Positions 1-5,911 of a DNA stretch of 7,459 nucleotides are shown here, piece by piece. This DNA is from Streptomyces sp. NRRL S-646 (GTDB lineage: Bacteria; Actinomycetota; Actinomycetes; Streptomycetales; Streptomycetaceae): positions 1-7,459 of the forward strand of contig NZ_JODC01000054.1 of assembly GCF_000720765.1 (NCBI RefSeq), given 5' to 3'. The notes beneath the pieces are model-generated. The model ran no database searches and was not told where the DNA came from. It saw nothing but the letters and a program-made list of their open reading frames with translations. Position 1 is the first letter of the stretch. Each line of letters opens with the position of its first letter. The position numbers and the translations under genes are program-made.

Positions 1-54
1 TCTCGCCAGCCGCGTTCCGCACTGAAGACTCACCAGCACCAGATCATCAGTGGT

Positions 55-102
55 CGCAAAACTAGCGATAACACCGCACCATAGACGAAAACGACCTCTA
101 AG
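55..102. repeat. Left border inverted repeat (IS-end-like)
   Basis: Two short blocks here recur in inverted orientation at the right edge of the window. GAAAACGACCTCT at 87-99 (15/16 matches when extended to 102) is the reverse complement of 7358-7373. CGCAAAACTA at 55-64 is the reverse complement of 7408-7417. The two blocks keep the same order, with spacers of 22 nt here and 34 nt on the right, so the edges look like diverged copies of the same element end rather than chance matches. Positions 1-54 show no gene I can identify, only a short open frame that runs in from outside the window and stops at 82-84. Whether the element lies inside or outside the repeat cannot be decided from the window. 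Confidence 0.5.
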
Positions 103-110
103 AAGTCATC

Positions 111-271
111 TCATTTGGTGAGTCTGCGGTAGCAGACAAGGGTGCAGGCGATGCTGGTGAAGGCCAGGAAGTGCTCGGCTTTGCGCTCGAAGCGGCGGTG
201 CAGTCTGCGGCATCCGGCGAGCCAGGATATCGTGCGTTCTACGGTCCAGCGGTGGCGGCCCAGGCGGGAAT
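111..271 (-). pseudogene. IS5-type transposase, C-terminal fragment
   Basis: The minus strand encodes about 53 residues ending in a TGA at 111-113. They read like the C-terminus of Streptomyces IS5-family (DDE) transposases: LGRHRWTVERTISWLAGC, then RRLHRRFERKAEHFLAF, then a final ACTLVCYRRLTK. The Glu in RWTVERT is expected to be the last catalytic residue of the DDE triad. Everything N-terminal, including both catalytic aspartates, is missing. The reading frame runs directly into sequence belonging to a tyrosine recombinase read in another frame, so the element was truncated at a junction near 268-276. It cannot encode an active transposase. The family is a confident call; the subgroup is not. 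Confidence 0.85.
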
Positions 272-563
272 CGTGGCATTGGCCAGGCCTGGGCCCGAGT
301 CGATCGAGACCACATTTGCGCCCCGGCGGCTCGGCCGAGATGTCAACTCTCGTACGTAGACGGCGGTGTGTGCCCGGTTCGCGGTCAGTGGGTCGGCATT
401 CTCCCGCTCGCACATCTCCAGGTACTCGGCCAGCCCCCGGGCGTAGGCGTCGATCGTCCGGGGAGCCCGACCCAGGTCCGCTCCACACCCGCAACCACCC
501 GGCGGCCTGCTCGTGCCTGCCGAGCACCGGCCACTTCTCTTCCAGCACCACCGTGCCCAACAC
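272..563 (-). pseudogene. Tyrosine recombinase/integrase, N-terminal fragment with frameshift
   Basis: A GTG at 563 (or TTG at 560, better spaced from the GAGGAG upstream) opens a frame reading VVLEEKWPVLGRHEQAAGWL. This matches the first residues of a common actinobacterial tyrosine recombinase. The homology then continues in a different frame as DLGRAPRTIDAYARGLAEYL, with RGANVVSIDSGPGLANATI further on: the N-terminal SAM-like core-binding domain. The shift occurs near 478-482 and is consistent with a one-base insertion. The gene breaks off at about 272, where IS5-type transposase sequence begins, so the whole catalytic domain (R-H-R-Y) is absent. This is a dead integrase that was both frameshifted and truncated. 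Its origin (integrative element or transposon) cannot be told from the N-terminus alone. Confidence 0.75.
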
Positions 564-626
564 ATCTCCTCAGTCCGTGGTCGTACCGCAGGGAGATTCT
601 CCGCTGCGGTCGGATTCCACGTAACT

Positions 627-1039
627 GATGACTACCTGGCCGGACCCGGCCTGCGCCGGGAGATCCGCGGCGGGCTCCAGGTCGTGGAGAATTGGAACAG
701 CGCGAACACCGTGCTCCACTACGGCAAGGATGGCGCTCTGACCGGTCCGGACGAGGAGCACGCCGAGACCTCCATGCTCGCCCTGCACCTGCCGCAGTCC
801 GCGCTCGTGCACGTCAACACCCTGCTGGTGCAGCAGATCCTGGCCGAACCGGTCTGGGCATTGAGGCTCAGCGACGAGGACCGGCGCGGCCTGACCGCGC
901 TGTTCGGGTCCGATGTCAACCCGTACGGCACCTTCCGCCTGGACACGGACAAGCGCCTCGACTGGGGCCGGCCGCCGTCGTACCCCGCCCACGTACACCA
1001 GGCGTCCTCGCCGACCAATCGCGTCGAGATATGGGATGA
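627..1039 (+). pseudogene. Tn3-family transposase TnpA, C-terminal fragment
   Basis: The plus strand reads DYLAGPGLRREIRGGLQVVE, then NWNSANTVLHYGKDGALTGP, MLALHLPQSALVHVNTLLVQ, and later DEDRRGLTALFGSDVNPYGT. This is the highly conserved C-terminal end of Tn3-family TnpA (normally about 1000 residues). The block around VVENWNSAN is where I expect the last acidic catalytic residue. The family sequence then shifts frame near 960, from RLDWG to a frame reading LGPAAVVPRPRTP, and stops at 1037-1039. That is consistent with loss of one base relative to an expected RLDLGPAA. About 870 N-terminal residues are missing, and no Tn3 resolvase or terminal repeat is recognisable. The fragment ends 61 bp before the 3' end of the monooxygenase fusion gene on the opposite strand. 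Confidence 0.85.
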
Positions 1040-1100
1040 AGGACGTGCGAGGCTGTGCCGAGTCCTTCCGTTGCTTCTCCATCTGGGCCGGCCGTGGTCG

Positions 1101-3122
1101 TCAGGTCGGCAGGAGCGGTTCCGGCCCGGGATCGGTTTCGGGCGCGTGGACCTGGGTCGCCATGGCGTCGAACATCTCCTGCGTCGGGCGGGCGAAGACG
1201 TATTGGCTGCCCTGGACGCCGAGGGCCTGGTGGTGCTCGACATAGGGGCGCATGGCGTGTTCGTAGGCGGCGAAGGCGGTGGAGTGGTCGCCGCCGGCCG
1301 CGGCCAGTTGCTCGGCCAGGACGTAGGCGCCGACCAGGGCCTGGGAGGTGCCGCGGCCCGAGGTCGGGGCGGCGCAGTATCCGGCGTCTCCGAGCAGTAC
1401 GACGCGGCCGGTGGACCAGGCGTCCATGCGGATCTGGACCATGGCGTCGAAGTAGAGATCGGCGGTGCTGTCCAGCTCGGCCAGCAGAGCAGGGGCCTGC
1501 CACCCCAGGTGCGCGGCACGGGACTTGAGGATCTTCGTCTGCGCCGTGCGGTCGTTGCGGTCGACGGGCAGCAGTTGATCGGCCTTGAACAGCAGTCCCA
1601 CCCGGGCCTGCCGGTTGTCCTTGACGGTGAACACGCTCAGCGCCGCCGTCTCACCGTCGCCGGTGGCCATGCCCTCGTGGTCGAGCCCGAGGTGGTTGTC
1701 GGCCTCCCAGTAGGCGTAGTAACAGCCCAGGTAGTGCGCGAAGGCTTCCTCGGGGCCGAAGGCCAGTCGGCGGACCGCCGAATGCGCTCCGTCGGCGCCG
1801 ATCACCAGGTCGAAGCGTTCCGGCGGGGCGTGCTCGAAGGTGACGTGCACCCCCTGGTCATTCTGTGCCAGCGCCGTGACGGAGTCGCCGAAACGGTAGG
1901 TGACCCCGGCCTCGGCGGCGCGGTCGTGCAGGATCTCGATCAACTCGTCGATGAGCACCTCCAGTTCACCGGCGTACAGCACGGCCGGTATCACGGCGTA
2001 CGGTTCGCCGGCGGAGTCCACCACGGTGCAGTCGCCGATACCGGTGTCGCGCTCCTTCACCCGGTCGAGTAAGCCCATCCGTTCAAGGACGGTCAGGGCC
2101 GGGCCGCGGAAGTCGACGGCCTGTCCGCCGCTGCGCAGCGCGGGAGCGCGTTCGACGACCGTGGGGGCGTACCCGTGCTGCGACAGCCAGTACGCCACCG
2201 TCGATCCGGCCACCCCGCCGCCGGAGACCAGCACCGTGGGCCGCTCGGCGCGTATCCCGGCGAACAGGTCGTCCTCGGGGAGGGTGACCGGGACGTGGGA
2301 GCGGGCCAGGTGGTAGTCCTCGGTGGGCCATACCTCACGCTCCACGGCGCGGTCGTGGAGCATGAACCCGGCGTGCGGGTCGATCTGGGTGGCGTGTGCC
2401 AGCAGCGCCTTGTCGCGCACGGGGAAGTGCTCGGCGCACCGGATCCGGGTGGTGAACTGCGGCTCCTCGCAGGGTTCCGAGCCGAACTCGGCGAGCACCG
2501 CTGCCATTCCGGAGGCCATGCCGCGGGCGGTCATGCCGTCGTGGAGAGCCTGGAACCAGGCCCTGGACAGGGCGCCGTGATAGTAGAGCTTGAGCGGCTG
2601 CCAGACGGGCCCGGCCCCGGGGAAGCGGCCGGGGTCGCTCGCCGCCTCGAAGGCGGCGGCGGTGATCTCGTGGGTTCGGATGTGGTCGGGGTGCGGATAG
2701 CCCCCGGTCTCGTCGTAGGTGATCAGCACATGGGGACGGAAGTCGCGGATCAGCGCCACCAGCGGCGCGGTCGACTCCTCCAGTGCAGTCGCGGCGAAGC
2801 AGCCGTACGGCAGCGGCTCGCCGTCCGAGGGCAGACCGGAGTCGGCGAAGCCCAGGAAGTGCTGGCGGATGCCGAGGATGTCGCGGGCGGCGGCCATCTC
2901 CGCACGGCGGATACGCGGCAGGTCGGCGCGGACCTCGGGCCGGTCCATCGCGGGGTTGAGGACGGTGCCGCGCTCGCCGCCGGTGCAGGTCACGACGAGG
3001 ACGTCGGCGCCCTCGGCGGCGTACTTGGCCAGCGTCGCCGCGCCCTTGCTCGACTCGTCGTCGGGGTGGGCGTGCACACTCATCAGGCGCAGGGGTTCTT
3101 CTGGGGTGACGCGCAGGTTCAT
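1101..3122 (-). CDS. Mycothiol S-conjugate amidase (Mca/LmbE)-FAD monooxygenase fusion protein
   Basis: One uninterrupted 673-residue frame encodes two enzymes. Residues 1-291 are a complete Mca-type amidase of the LmbE/PIG-L family. They contain LRLMSVHAHPDDESSKGAAT, with AHPDDE at 18-23, VTCTGGERGT, PHPDH at 143-147, AHATQID at 242-248 and LPEDDLFAGIR at the end. By analogy with MshB the zinc ligands would be H19, D22 and H147, with D21 as general base; all are present. Residues 294-673 form a group A flavin monooxygenase resembling TetX and polyketide hydroxylases. It has the dinucleotide motif SGGGVAG (about 300-306), VIGADG (440-445) and GDAGYCAAPTSGRG (from about 579). The site usually read as R-x-D-L is LIDEL here. 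Mca cleaves mycothiol S-conjugates to mercapturic acids; the flavin half would hydroxylate or epoxidise a small molecule with NAD(P)H and O2. ATG 3122 is preferred over GTG 3143 because GAGAGGA lies 4 nt upstream and the ATG overlaps the preceding stop (ATGA), implying translational coupling. The protein appears cytosolic. Substrate unknown. Confidence 0.88.
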   Translation of the reverse strand: MNLRVTPEEPLRLMSVHAHPDDESSKGAATLAKYAAEGADVLVVTCTGGERGTVLNPAMDRPEVRADLPRIRRAEMAAARDILGIRQHFLGFADSGLPSDGEPLPYGCFAATALEESTAPLVALIRDFRPHVLITYDETGGYPHPDHIRTHEITAAAFEAASDPGRFPGAGPVWQPLKLYYHGALSRAWFQALHDGMTARGMASGMAAVLAEFGSEPCEEPQFTTRIRCAEHFPVRDKALLAHATQIDPHAGFMLHDRAVEREVWPTEDYHLARSHVPVTLPEDDLFAGIRAERPTVLVSGGGVAGSTVAYWLSQHGYAPTVVERAPALRSGGQAVDFRGPALTVLERMGLLDRVKERDTGIGDCTVVDSAGEPYAVIPAVLYAGELEVLIDELIEILHDRAAEAGVTYRFGDSVTALAQNDQGVHVTFEHAPPERFDLVIGADGAHSAVRRLAFGPEEAFAHYLGCYYAYWEADNHLGLDHEGMATGDGETAALSVFTVKDNRQARVGLLFKADQLLPVDRNDRTAQTKILKSRAAHLGWQAPALLAELDSTADLYFDAMVQIRMDAWSTGRVVLLGDAGYCAAPTSGRGTSQALVGAYVLAEQLAAAGGDHSTAFAAYEHAMRPYVEHHQALGVQGSQYVFARPTQEMFDAMATQVHAPETDPGPEPLLPT

Positions 3123-3988
3123 GCGGTCCTCTCGTGGGTCCACTGCGCCAGGCGGCGCAGGAAGGTGTCAGTGGCGGTGGTCGGGGCGTCGGCCAGCAGG
3201 GCCAGGTGGAAGACGTGCGGGAGGTCCTCGTACAGGTCGAGGCGCGCGGGGGTCCCGGCCGCGGTCGCGGCGGCGGCCAGCCGGCGGGCGTCGTCGGCCA
3301 GCACTTCGGCTCCGCCGGCGATCACCAGCAGGTCGGGCAGGCCCGACAGGTCGCCGTGAAGCGGGGACTGCGGCGCGGCGTCGGGCCGCGCCCCGGCCAG
3401 GTACTGGGTGCACACCGTCTCCAGTGCCGCCTTGCTGATGGTGTCGCGGCCCTGATCTACCGTCAGGGAGGGGCTGGAGAGCGTGAGATCGGCGAGCGGG
3501 GAGACCACGACCGCGGTGGCCGGCAGCGTGTCCCCGGCCGCCTTGAGCGTCAGCAGGGCGGAGAGCACCAGGGTGGCGCCGGCCGACTCGCCGAAGTGCA
3601 CGATGCGGCCGGCGGGGACACCCTGCTCGATCAGGCTGCGGTGCACGGCGGCCACGTCCTCAAGGGCCGCCGGATACGGGTGTGCCGGGGCGAGCCGGTA
3701 GTCCACGCCGAACACCGGGCGGTCCGTTGCCTGCGACAGGCGGTGGGCGAGCGCTCGTTCGGCGCGGGGCTCGGTGCCGGCGAAGCCGCCGCCGTGGACG
3801 TAGAGGACGACCCCGGCCTCGGCGGGGGCTTTGCCGGATGCGTTGGTCCACCGGCCGGGCACCCCGCCGGTGGCGGGGAGCGCGGGGGCGAGGTCGGTAT
3901 CGGCGGGCGCATCCGGGACGCCGTGGGCCAGTCGGGCCAGTCGGTCGCGGACGGCGGCCGATTCGGCCGGGGTGATGCGCGGGTTCAC
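3119..3988 (-). CDS. Alpha/beta hydrolase, HSL-type esterase/lipase family
   Basis: A 289-residue protein of the hormone-sensitive-lipase (alpha/beta hydrolase fold-3) type. It carries the oxyanion-hole motif HGGG at 65-68, the YRLAPAHPYPAALED block typical of the family at about 97-111, the nucleophile elbow GESAG at 133-137 (Ser135) and a C-terminal LPHVFH with the catalytic His at 258. The acid position reads GGAEVLADDA, so the charge-relay residue is probably Glu228 rather than Asp; actinobacterial relatives often show this. No signal peptide is present, so it is probably a cytosolic carboxylesterase acting on short esters or lactones. GTG 3988 is chosen because GGAAGGA sits 5 nt upstream; GTG 4003 has no good site. 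It is the first gene of a two-gene operon, coupled to the Mca-monooxygenase gene by a 4-bp overlap, and is transcribed away from the tetR gene. The true substrate is unknown. Confidence 0.88.
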   Translation of the reverse strand: MNPRITPAESAAVRDRLARLAHGVPDAPADTDLAPALPATGGVPGRWTNASGKAPAEAGVVLYVHGGGFAGTEPRAERALAHRLSQATDRPVFGVDYRLAPAHPYPAALEDVAAVHRSLIEQGVPAGRIVHFGESAGATLVLSALLTLKAAGDTLPATAVVVSPLADLTLSSPSLTVDQGRDTISKAALETVCTQYLAGARPDAAPQSPLHGDLSGLPDLLVIAGGAEVLADDARRLAAAATAAGTPARLDLYEDLPHVFHLALLADAPTTATDTFLRRLAQWTHERTA

Positions 3989-4024
3989 TCGGTTCCTTCC
4001 CACTTGCTTTCTTGGGCGGACATA

Positions 4025-4053
4025 AACTTAGGTGCGACACACTGAAGGGTCAA
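4025..4053 (-). promoter_or_regulatory. Predicted promoter of the hydrolase/Mca-monooxygenase operon
   Basis: On the minus strand, TTGACC (4048-4053) and TAAGTT (4025-4030) are separated by 17 bp. This is a good match to the vegetative -35/-10 pattern. Transcription would start near 4018, giving a leader of about 30 nt that contains the GGAAGGA ribosome site. The -10 element lies inside the degenerate operator copy at 4029-4041, which suggests repression by promoter occlusion. Confidence 0.65.
4029..4041. promoter_or_regulatory. Degenerate second TetR operator copy (candidate)
   Basis: TAGGTGCGACACA matches 10 of 13 positions of the perfect palindrome 34 bp away (4063-4075). The left half-site TAGGT and the core CGAC are kept, while the right arm is eroded. 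It overlaps the -10 element of the hydrolase operon promoter and the candidate -35 of the tetR promoter. Function is inferred from position and similarity only. Confidence 0.45.
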
Positions 4054-4062
4054 CCCTATTTT
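4034..4062 (+). promoter_or_regulatory. Candidate tetR promoter
   Basis: GCGACA (4034-4039) and TATTTT (4057-4062) have a 17-bp spacer; each matches four of six consensus positions. Transcription would start around 4069, inside the palindrome at 4063-4075, as expected for an autoregulated TetR gene. The elements are weak, so the call is tentative. Confidence 0.4.
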
Positions 4063-4075
4063 TAGGTCCGACCTA
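4063..4075. promoter_or_regulatory. Palindromic operator for the adjacent TetR regulator
   Basis: TAGGTC-C-GACCTA is a perfect inverted repeat (6-bp arms, 1-bp centre) in the gap between the divergent tetR and hydrolase genes. It sits at the expected start point of tetR transcription and just upstream of the hydrolase -35. Size, symmetry and location fit TetR-family operators. Binding by this particular TetR is inferred. Confidence 0.65.
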
Positions 4076-4091
4076 CGTTAGGATGGCGTGC

Positions 4092-4727
4092 ATGACCGCT
4101 GGACTGCGAGAACTGAAGAGGCGACAGACCCGCCAGGCCATCTCCGACGCCGCGACACGGCTGTTCCTGGAGTACGGCTTCGAGGCGGTGACCATCGCCC
4201 AGATCGCCACCGCCGCGCAGGTGGCCAAGATGACCGTCACCAACTACTTCCCTCGCAAGGAAGACCTCGCCCTCGACTTCCACGAGACCTTCCGCGGCAG
4301 CCTCGCCGCCGCACTCGGCTCCCGCCGCGAGGGCGAGTCCGCGCTGGCCGGCCTGCACCGCGAGTACCTGGCGGCCGTCGCGCGCCATGACGCCCTCGCC
4401 GGCTTCTGCGGCCCGGACTTCGCCCGGATGATCACCAGCAGCCCCACCCTCGGCGCCCGCCTGCGCGAACTCCACGAACAGCGCGAGGACGCCCTCGCTG
4501 CGGCGCTGACCGCCGAGACCGCGACACCCACAGGAGCCCTCGCCCCCCGGGCGGCCGCCGCCCTCCTGGCCGCGGCACACCGCACCCTTTTCCATCACGC
4601 TCTCGACCTCGCCACCGCAGGCCGCACGAACCAACAGATCGCAGCCACCTTGAGCACGGCAACTGACGAGGTCTTCGGCCTGCTTGCGCCCTCCCTCGCC
4701 GACTACGCCGTGCGCACTGCCGCGTAG
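4092..4727 (+). CDS. TetR-family transcriptional regulator
   Basis: A 211-residue protein with a classical TetR N-terminal DNA-binding domain. RRQTRQAISDAATRLFLEYG forms helix 1, and TIAQIATAAQVAKMTVTNYF at about 34-53 is the helix-turn-helix running into the family-typical YFPRKEDL. The remainder is an alanine-rich all-helical ligand-binding and dimerisation region with no recognisable ligand signature. ATG 4092 is preferred because AGGA lies 8 nt upstream; an in-frame ATG at 4083 and a GTG at 4032 are alternatives, but the latter would put the operator inside the coding region. The gene diverges from the hydrolase/Mca-monooxygenase operon across a 103-bp gap with a palindrome and a second degenerate copy. 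It is therefore probably the local repressor of that operon and of itself, released by a small-molecule substrate or product of the encoded enzymes (inference). Confidence 0.92.
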   Translation: MTAGLRELKRRQTRQAISDAATRLFLEYGFEAVTIAQIATAAQVAKMTVTNYFPRKEDLALDFHETFRGSLAAALGSRREGESALAGLHREYLAAVARHDALAGFCGPDFARMITSSPTLGARLRELHEQREDALAAALTAETATPTGALAPRAAAALLAAAHRTLFHHALDLATAGRTNQQIAATLSTATDEVFGLLAPSLADYAVRTAA

Positions 4728-4803
4728 CGCCCAACGGGAAAGGGTCCTGACCCGAATCGCAGCCCGGGCCCCCTCAGGCCCCCGACGGCGAGCCCGTGTG
4801 ACC

Positions 4804-4842
4804 GAGTGGTCCAGTTGGCCTCTCCGTCCAACTGGACCACTC
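4804..4842. terminator. Bidirectional hairpin terminator between convergent genes
   Basis: A perfect 15-bp stem (arms 4804-4818 and 4828-4842, starting GAGTGGTCC and ending GGACCACTC) encloses a 9-nt loop. It lies between the end of tetR and the end of the convergent SMP-30 gene, whose stop codon is only 12 bp away. There is no T-run on either strand, as is common for terminators in high-GC actinomycetes. The rest of the gap (4728-4803) shows nothing else I can name. Confidence 0.8.
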
Positions 4843-4853
4843 ACGGCCGGGGG

Positions 4854-5813
4854 TCACCGGGATGTCGGGGCCGGCCGGGGTCGGCGCCCCGGACCGGTCG
4901 GGTGCGTGCCCGTGACGCCCATGGTCACCGAGTAGAGGCTGGTCCGCGCGGTGATGAAGAGACGGTTGCGCTTGACGCCGCCCCAGGAGATGTTGGCCAC
5001 CTTCTCGGGAATGTCGAGCCGCCCGATCAGCGTGCCGTCGGGGTCGTAGCAGTGCACCCCGTCGTCCATCGCGGCCGCCCAGAGCCGACCGTCGTCGTCG
5101 AAGCGGAGGTTGTCGAAACGGGCGTTCTTGCGGCATGCCGCGTCGGCGAAGACCTTGCCGTCGGAGAGTGTGCCGTTGTCCCGTACGTCGAAGACCCGGA
5201 TACAGCCGGCCCGGGTGTCGGAGACGAAGAGCTGTCGCTCGTCGGCCGAGAAGACCAGGCCGTTCGGCGCCGCGCAGCAGTCGGCGACCAGGCGTACTTC
5301 ACCGCTGTCCGGGTCGATGCGGTAGACGTTGTTGGCGCCGATCTCGCTCTCGGCACGGTAACCCTCGTAGTCGCTGGTGATGCCGAAGTCCGGATCGGAG
5401 AACCAGATGGATCCGTCCGACTTCACGGCTGCGTCGTTCGGGCTGTTCAGTCGCTTGCCCTGCCAGTGATCCGCCAACACCGTGACAGTGCCGTCGTGCT
5501 CGGTTCGCGTCACCCGGCGGTTGCCCTGCTCGCAGGTGATCAACCGGCCCTGGCGGTCAAGGGTGTTGCCGTTGGTGTGCCCGGCAAAGCGACGGAAGAC
5601 GCTGACCGCACCGGTCTCCTCGTCCCAGCGCAGCATCCGGTCATTGGGGATGTCACTCCAGATCACCTGCCTCCAAGAAGGAAGGTAGATCGGCCCCTCG
5701 GCCCAGCGGCAACCGGTGTACAGCACCTCCAAGCCGCCATCGCCGTTCATGCACCGCCCCGTACGGAACCGGTCGTCGAGCATCTCGTACAGCGCAGGGC
5801 GCTCGCTGGTCAT
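4854..5813 (-). CDS. SMP-30/gluconolactonase-like lactonase
   Basis: A 319-residue protein of the SMP-30/gluconolaconase/LRE family, a six-bladed beta-propeller that hydrolyses sugar or other lactones using one divalent metal. Expected ligand and active-site positions are visible: E39 in WAEGP, N126 in LNSPND, N184 in APNGL and D234 in FDNLRFDDDGRLW. Repeated blade signatures such as SDGSIWFSDPDFG and DDDGRLWAA support a full propeller of ordinary length. The last residues (about 308-319) are a proline/arginine-rich tail, probably disordered. ATG 5813 is chosen because a GGGAGG ribosome site lies 6 nt upstream; an in-frame ATG at 5828 would overlap that site. No signal peptide, so cytosolic. 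It is divergent from the Lrp/AsnC gene, which probably controls it. The natural lactone is unknown. Confidence 0.88.
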   Translation of the reverse strand: MTSERPALYEMLDDRFRTGRCMNGDGGLEVLYTGCRWAEGPIYLPSWRQVIWSDIPNDRMLRWDEETGAVSVFRRFAGHTNGNTLDRQGRLITCEQGNRRVTRTEHDGTVTVLADHWQGKRLNSPNDAAVKSDGSIWFSDPDFGITSDYEGYRAESEIGANNVYRIDPDSGEVRLVADCCAAPNGLVFSADERQLFVSDTRAGCIRVFDVRDNGTLSDGKVFADAACRKNARFDNLRFDDDGRLWAAAMDDGVHCYDPDGTLIGRLDIPEKVANISWGGVKRNRLFITARTSLYSVTMGVTGTHPTGPGRRPRPAPTSR

Positions 5814-5835
5814 GGGTCCCCTCCCCATAGATATG

Positions 5836-5865
5836 CCGAATCTCCTTCGGCCCGATGAGGAGATT
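5836..5865. promoter_or_regulatory. Nested inverted repeats between lactonase and Lrp genes (candidate Lrp sites)
   Basis: Two overlapping palindromes occur in the 98-bp divergent gap. CCGAA-N5-TTCGG spans 5836-5850, and AATCTCCT-N11-AGGAGATT spans 5839-5865. A third short palindrome, ATTC-C-GAAT, lies at 5895-5903. A mirrored TTGC (5864-5867) and GCAA (5887-5890) pair is also present but weak. Stacked symmetric sites in a divergent Lrp/AsnC intergenic region are typical of autoregulated operators. I could not identify a convincing -35/-10 pair for either gene here. Confidence 0.45.
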
Positions 5866-5911
5866 GCAAGATGCGCTATGGTCTACGCAAGGCTATTCCG
5901 AATGGAGAGTT

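Noticed and set aside
513..2072. Long plus-strand open frame of about 519 codons
   Set aside because: Only its early part (from about 627 to 960) is real, being the Tn3 TnpA tail. From about 1100 on it is antisense to the monooxygenase coding sequence and reads as low-complexity G/V/R-rich protein.
3123..3143. Upstream GTG start (3143) for the fusion gene
   Set aside because: It would remove the ATGA coupling and place the GAGAGGA ribosome site inside the coding sequence; the added seven residues have no match to the Mca N-terminus.
2175..3359. Plus-strand open frame of 394 codons
   Set aside because: Antisense shadow of the Mca domain and the hydrolase C-terminus; composition is typical of high-GC antisense frames with no recognisable motif.
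4804..4842. Hairpin considered as an attachment site
   Set aside because: Its position between two convergent gene ends and its perfect stem are fully explained by a bidirectional terminator.
4062..4844. Minus-strand open frame of 260 codons
   Set aside because: Antisense to tetR, G/R/E-rich without motifs, and it would run through the terminator hairpin and the operator region.
4806..5858. Plus-strand open frame of 350 codons
   Set aside because: Antisense shadow of the lactonase, which has clear SMP-30 motifs on the minus strand.
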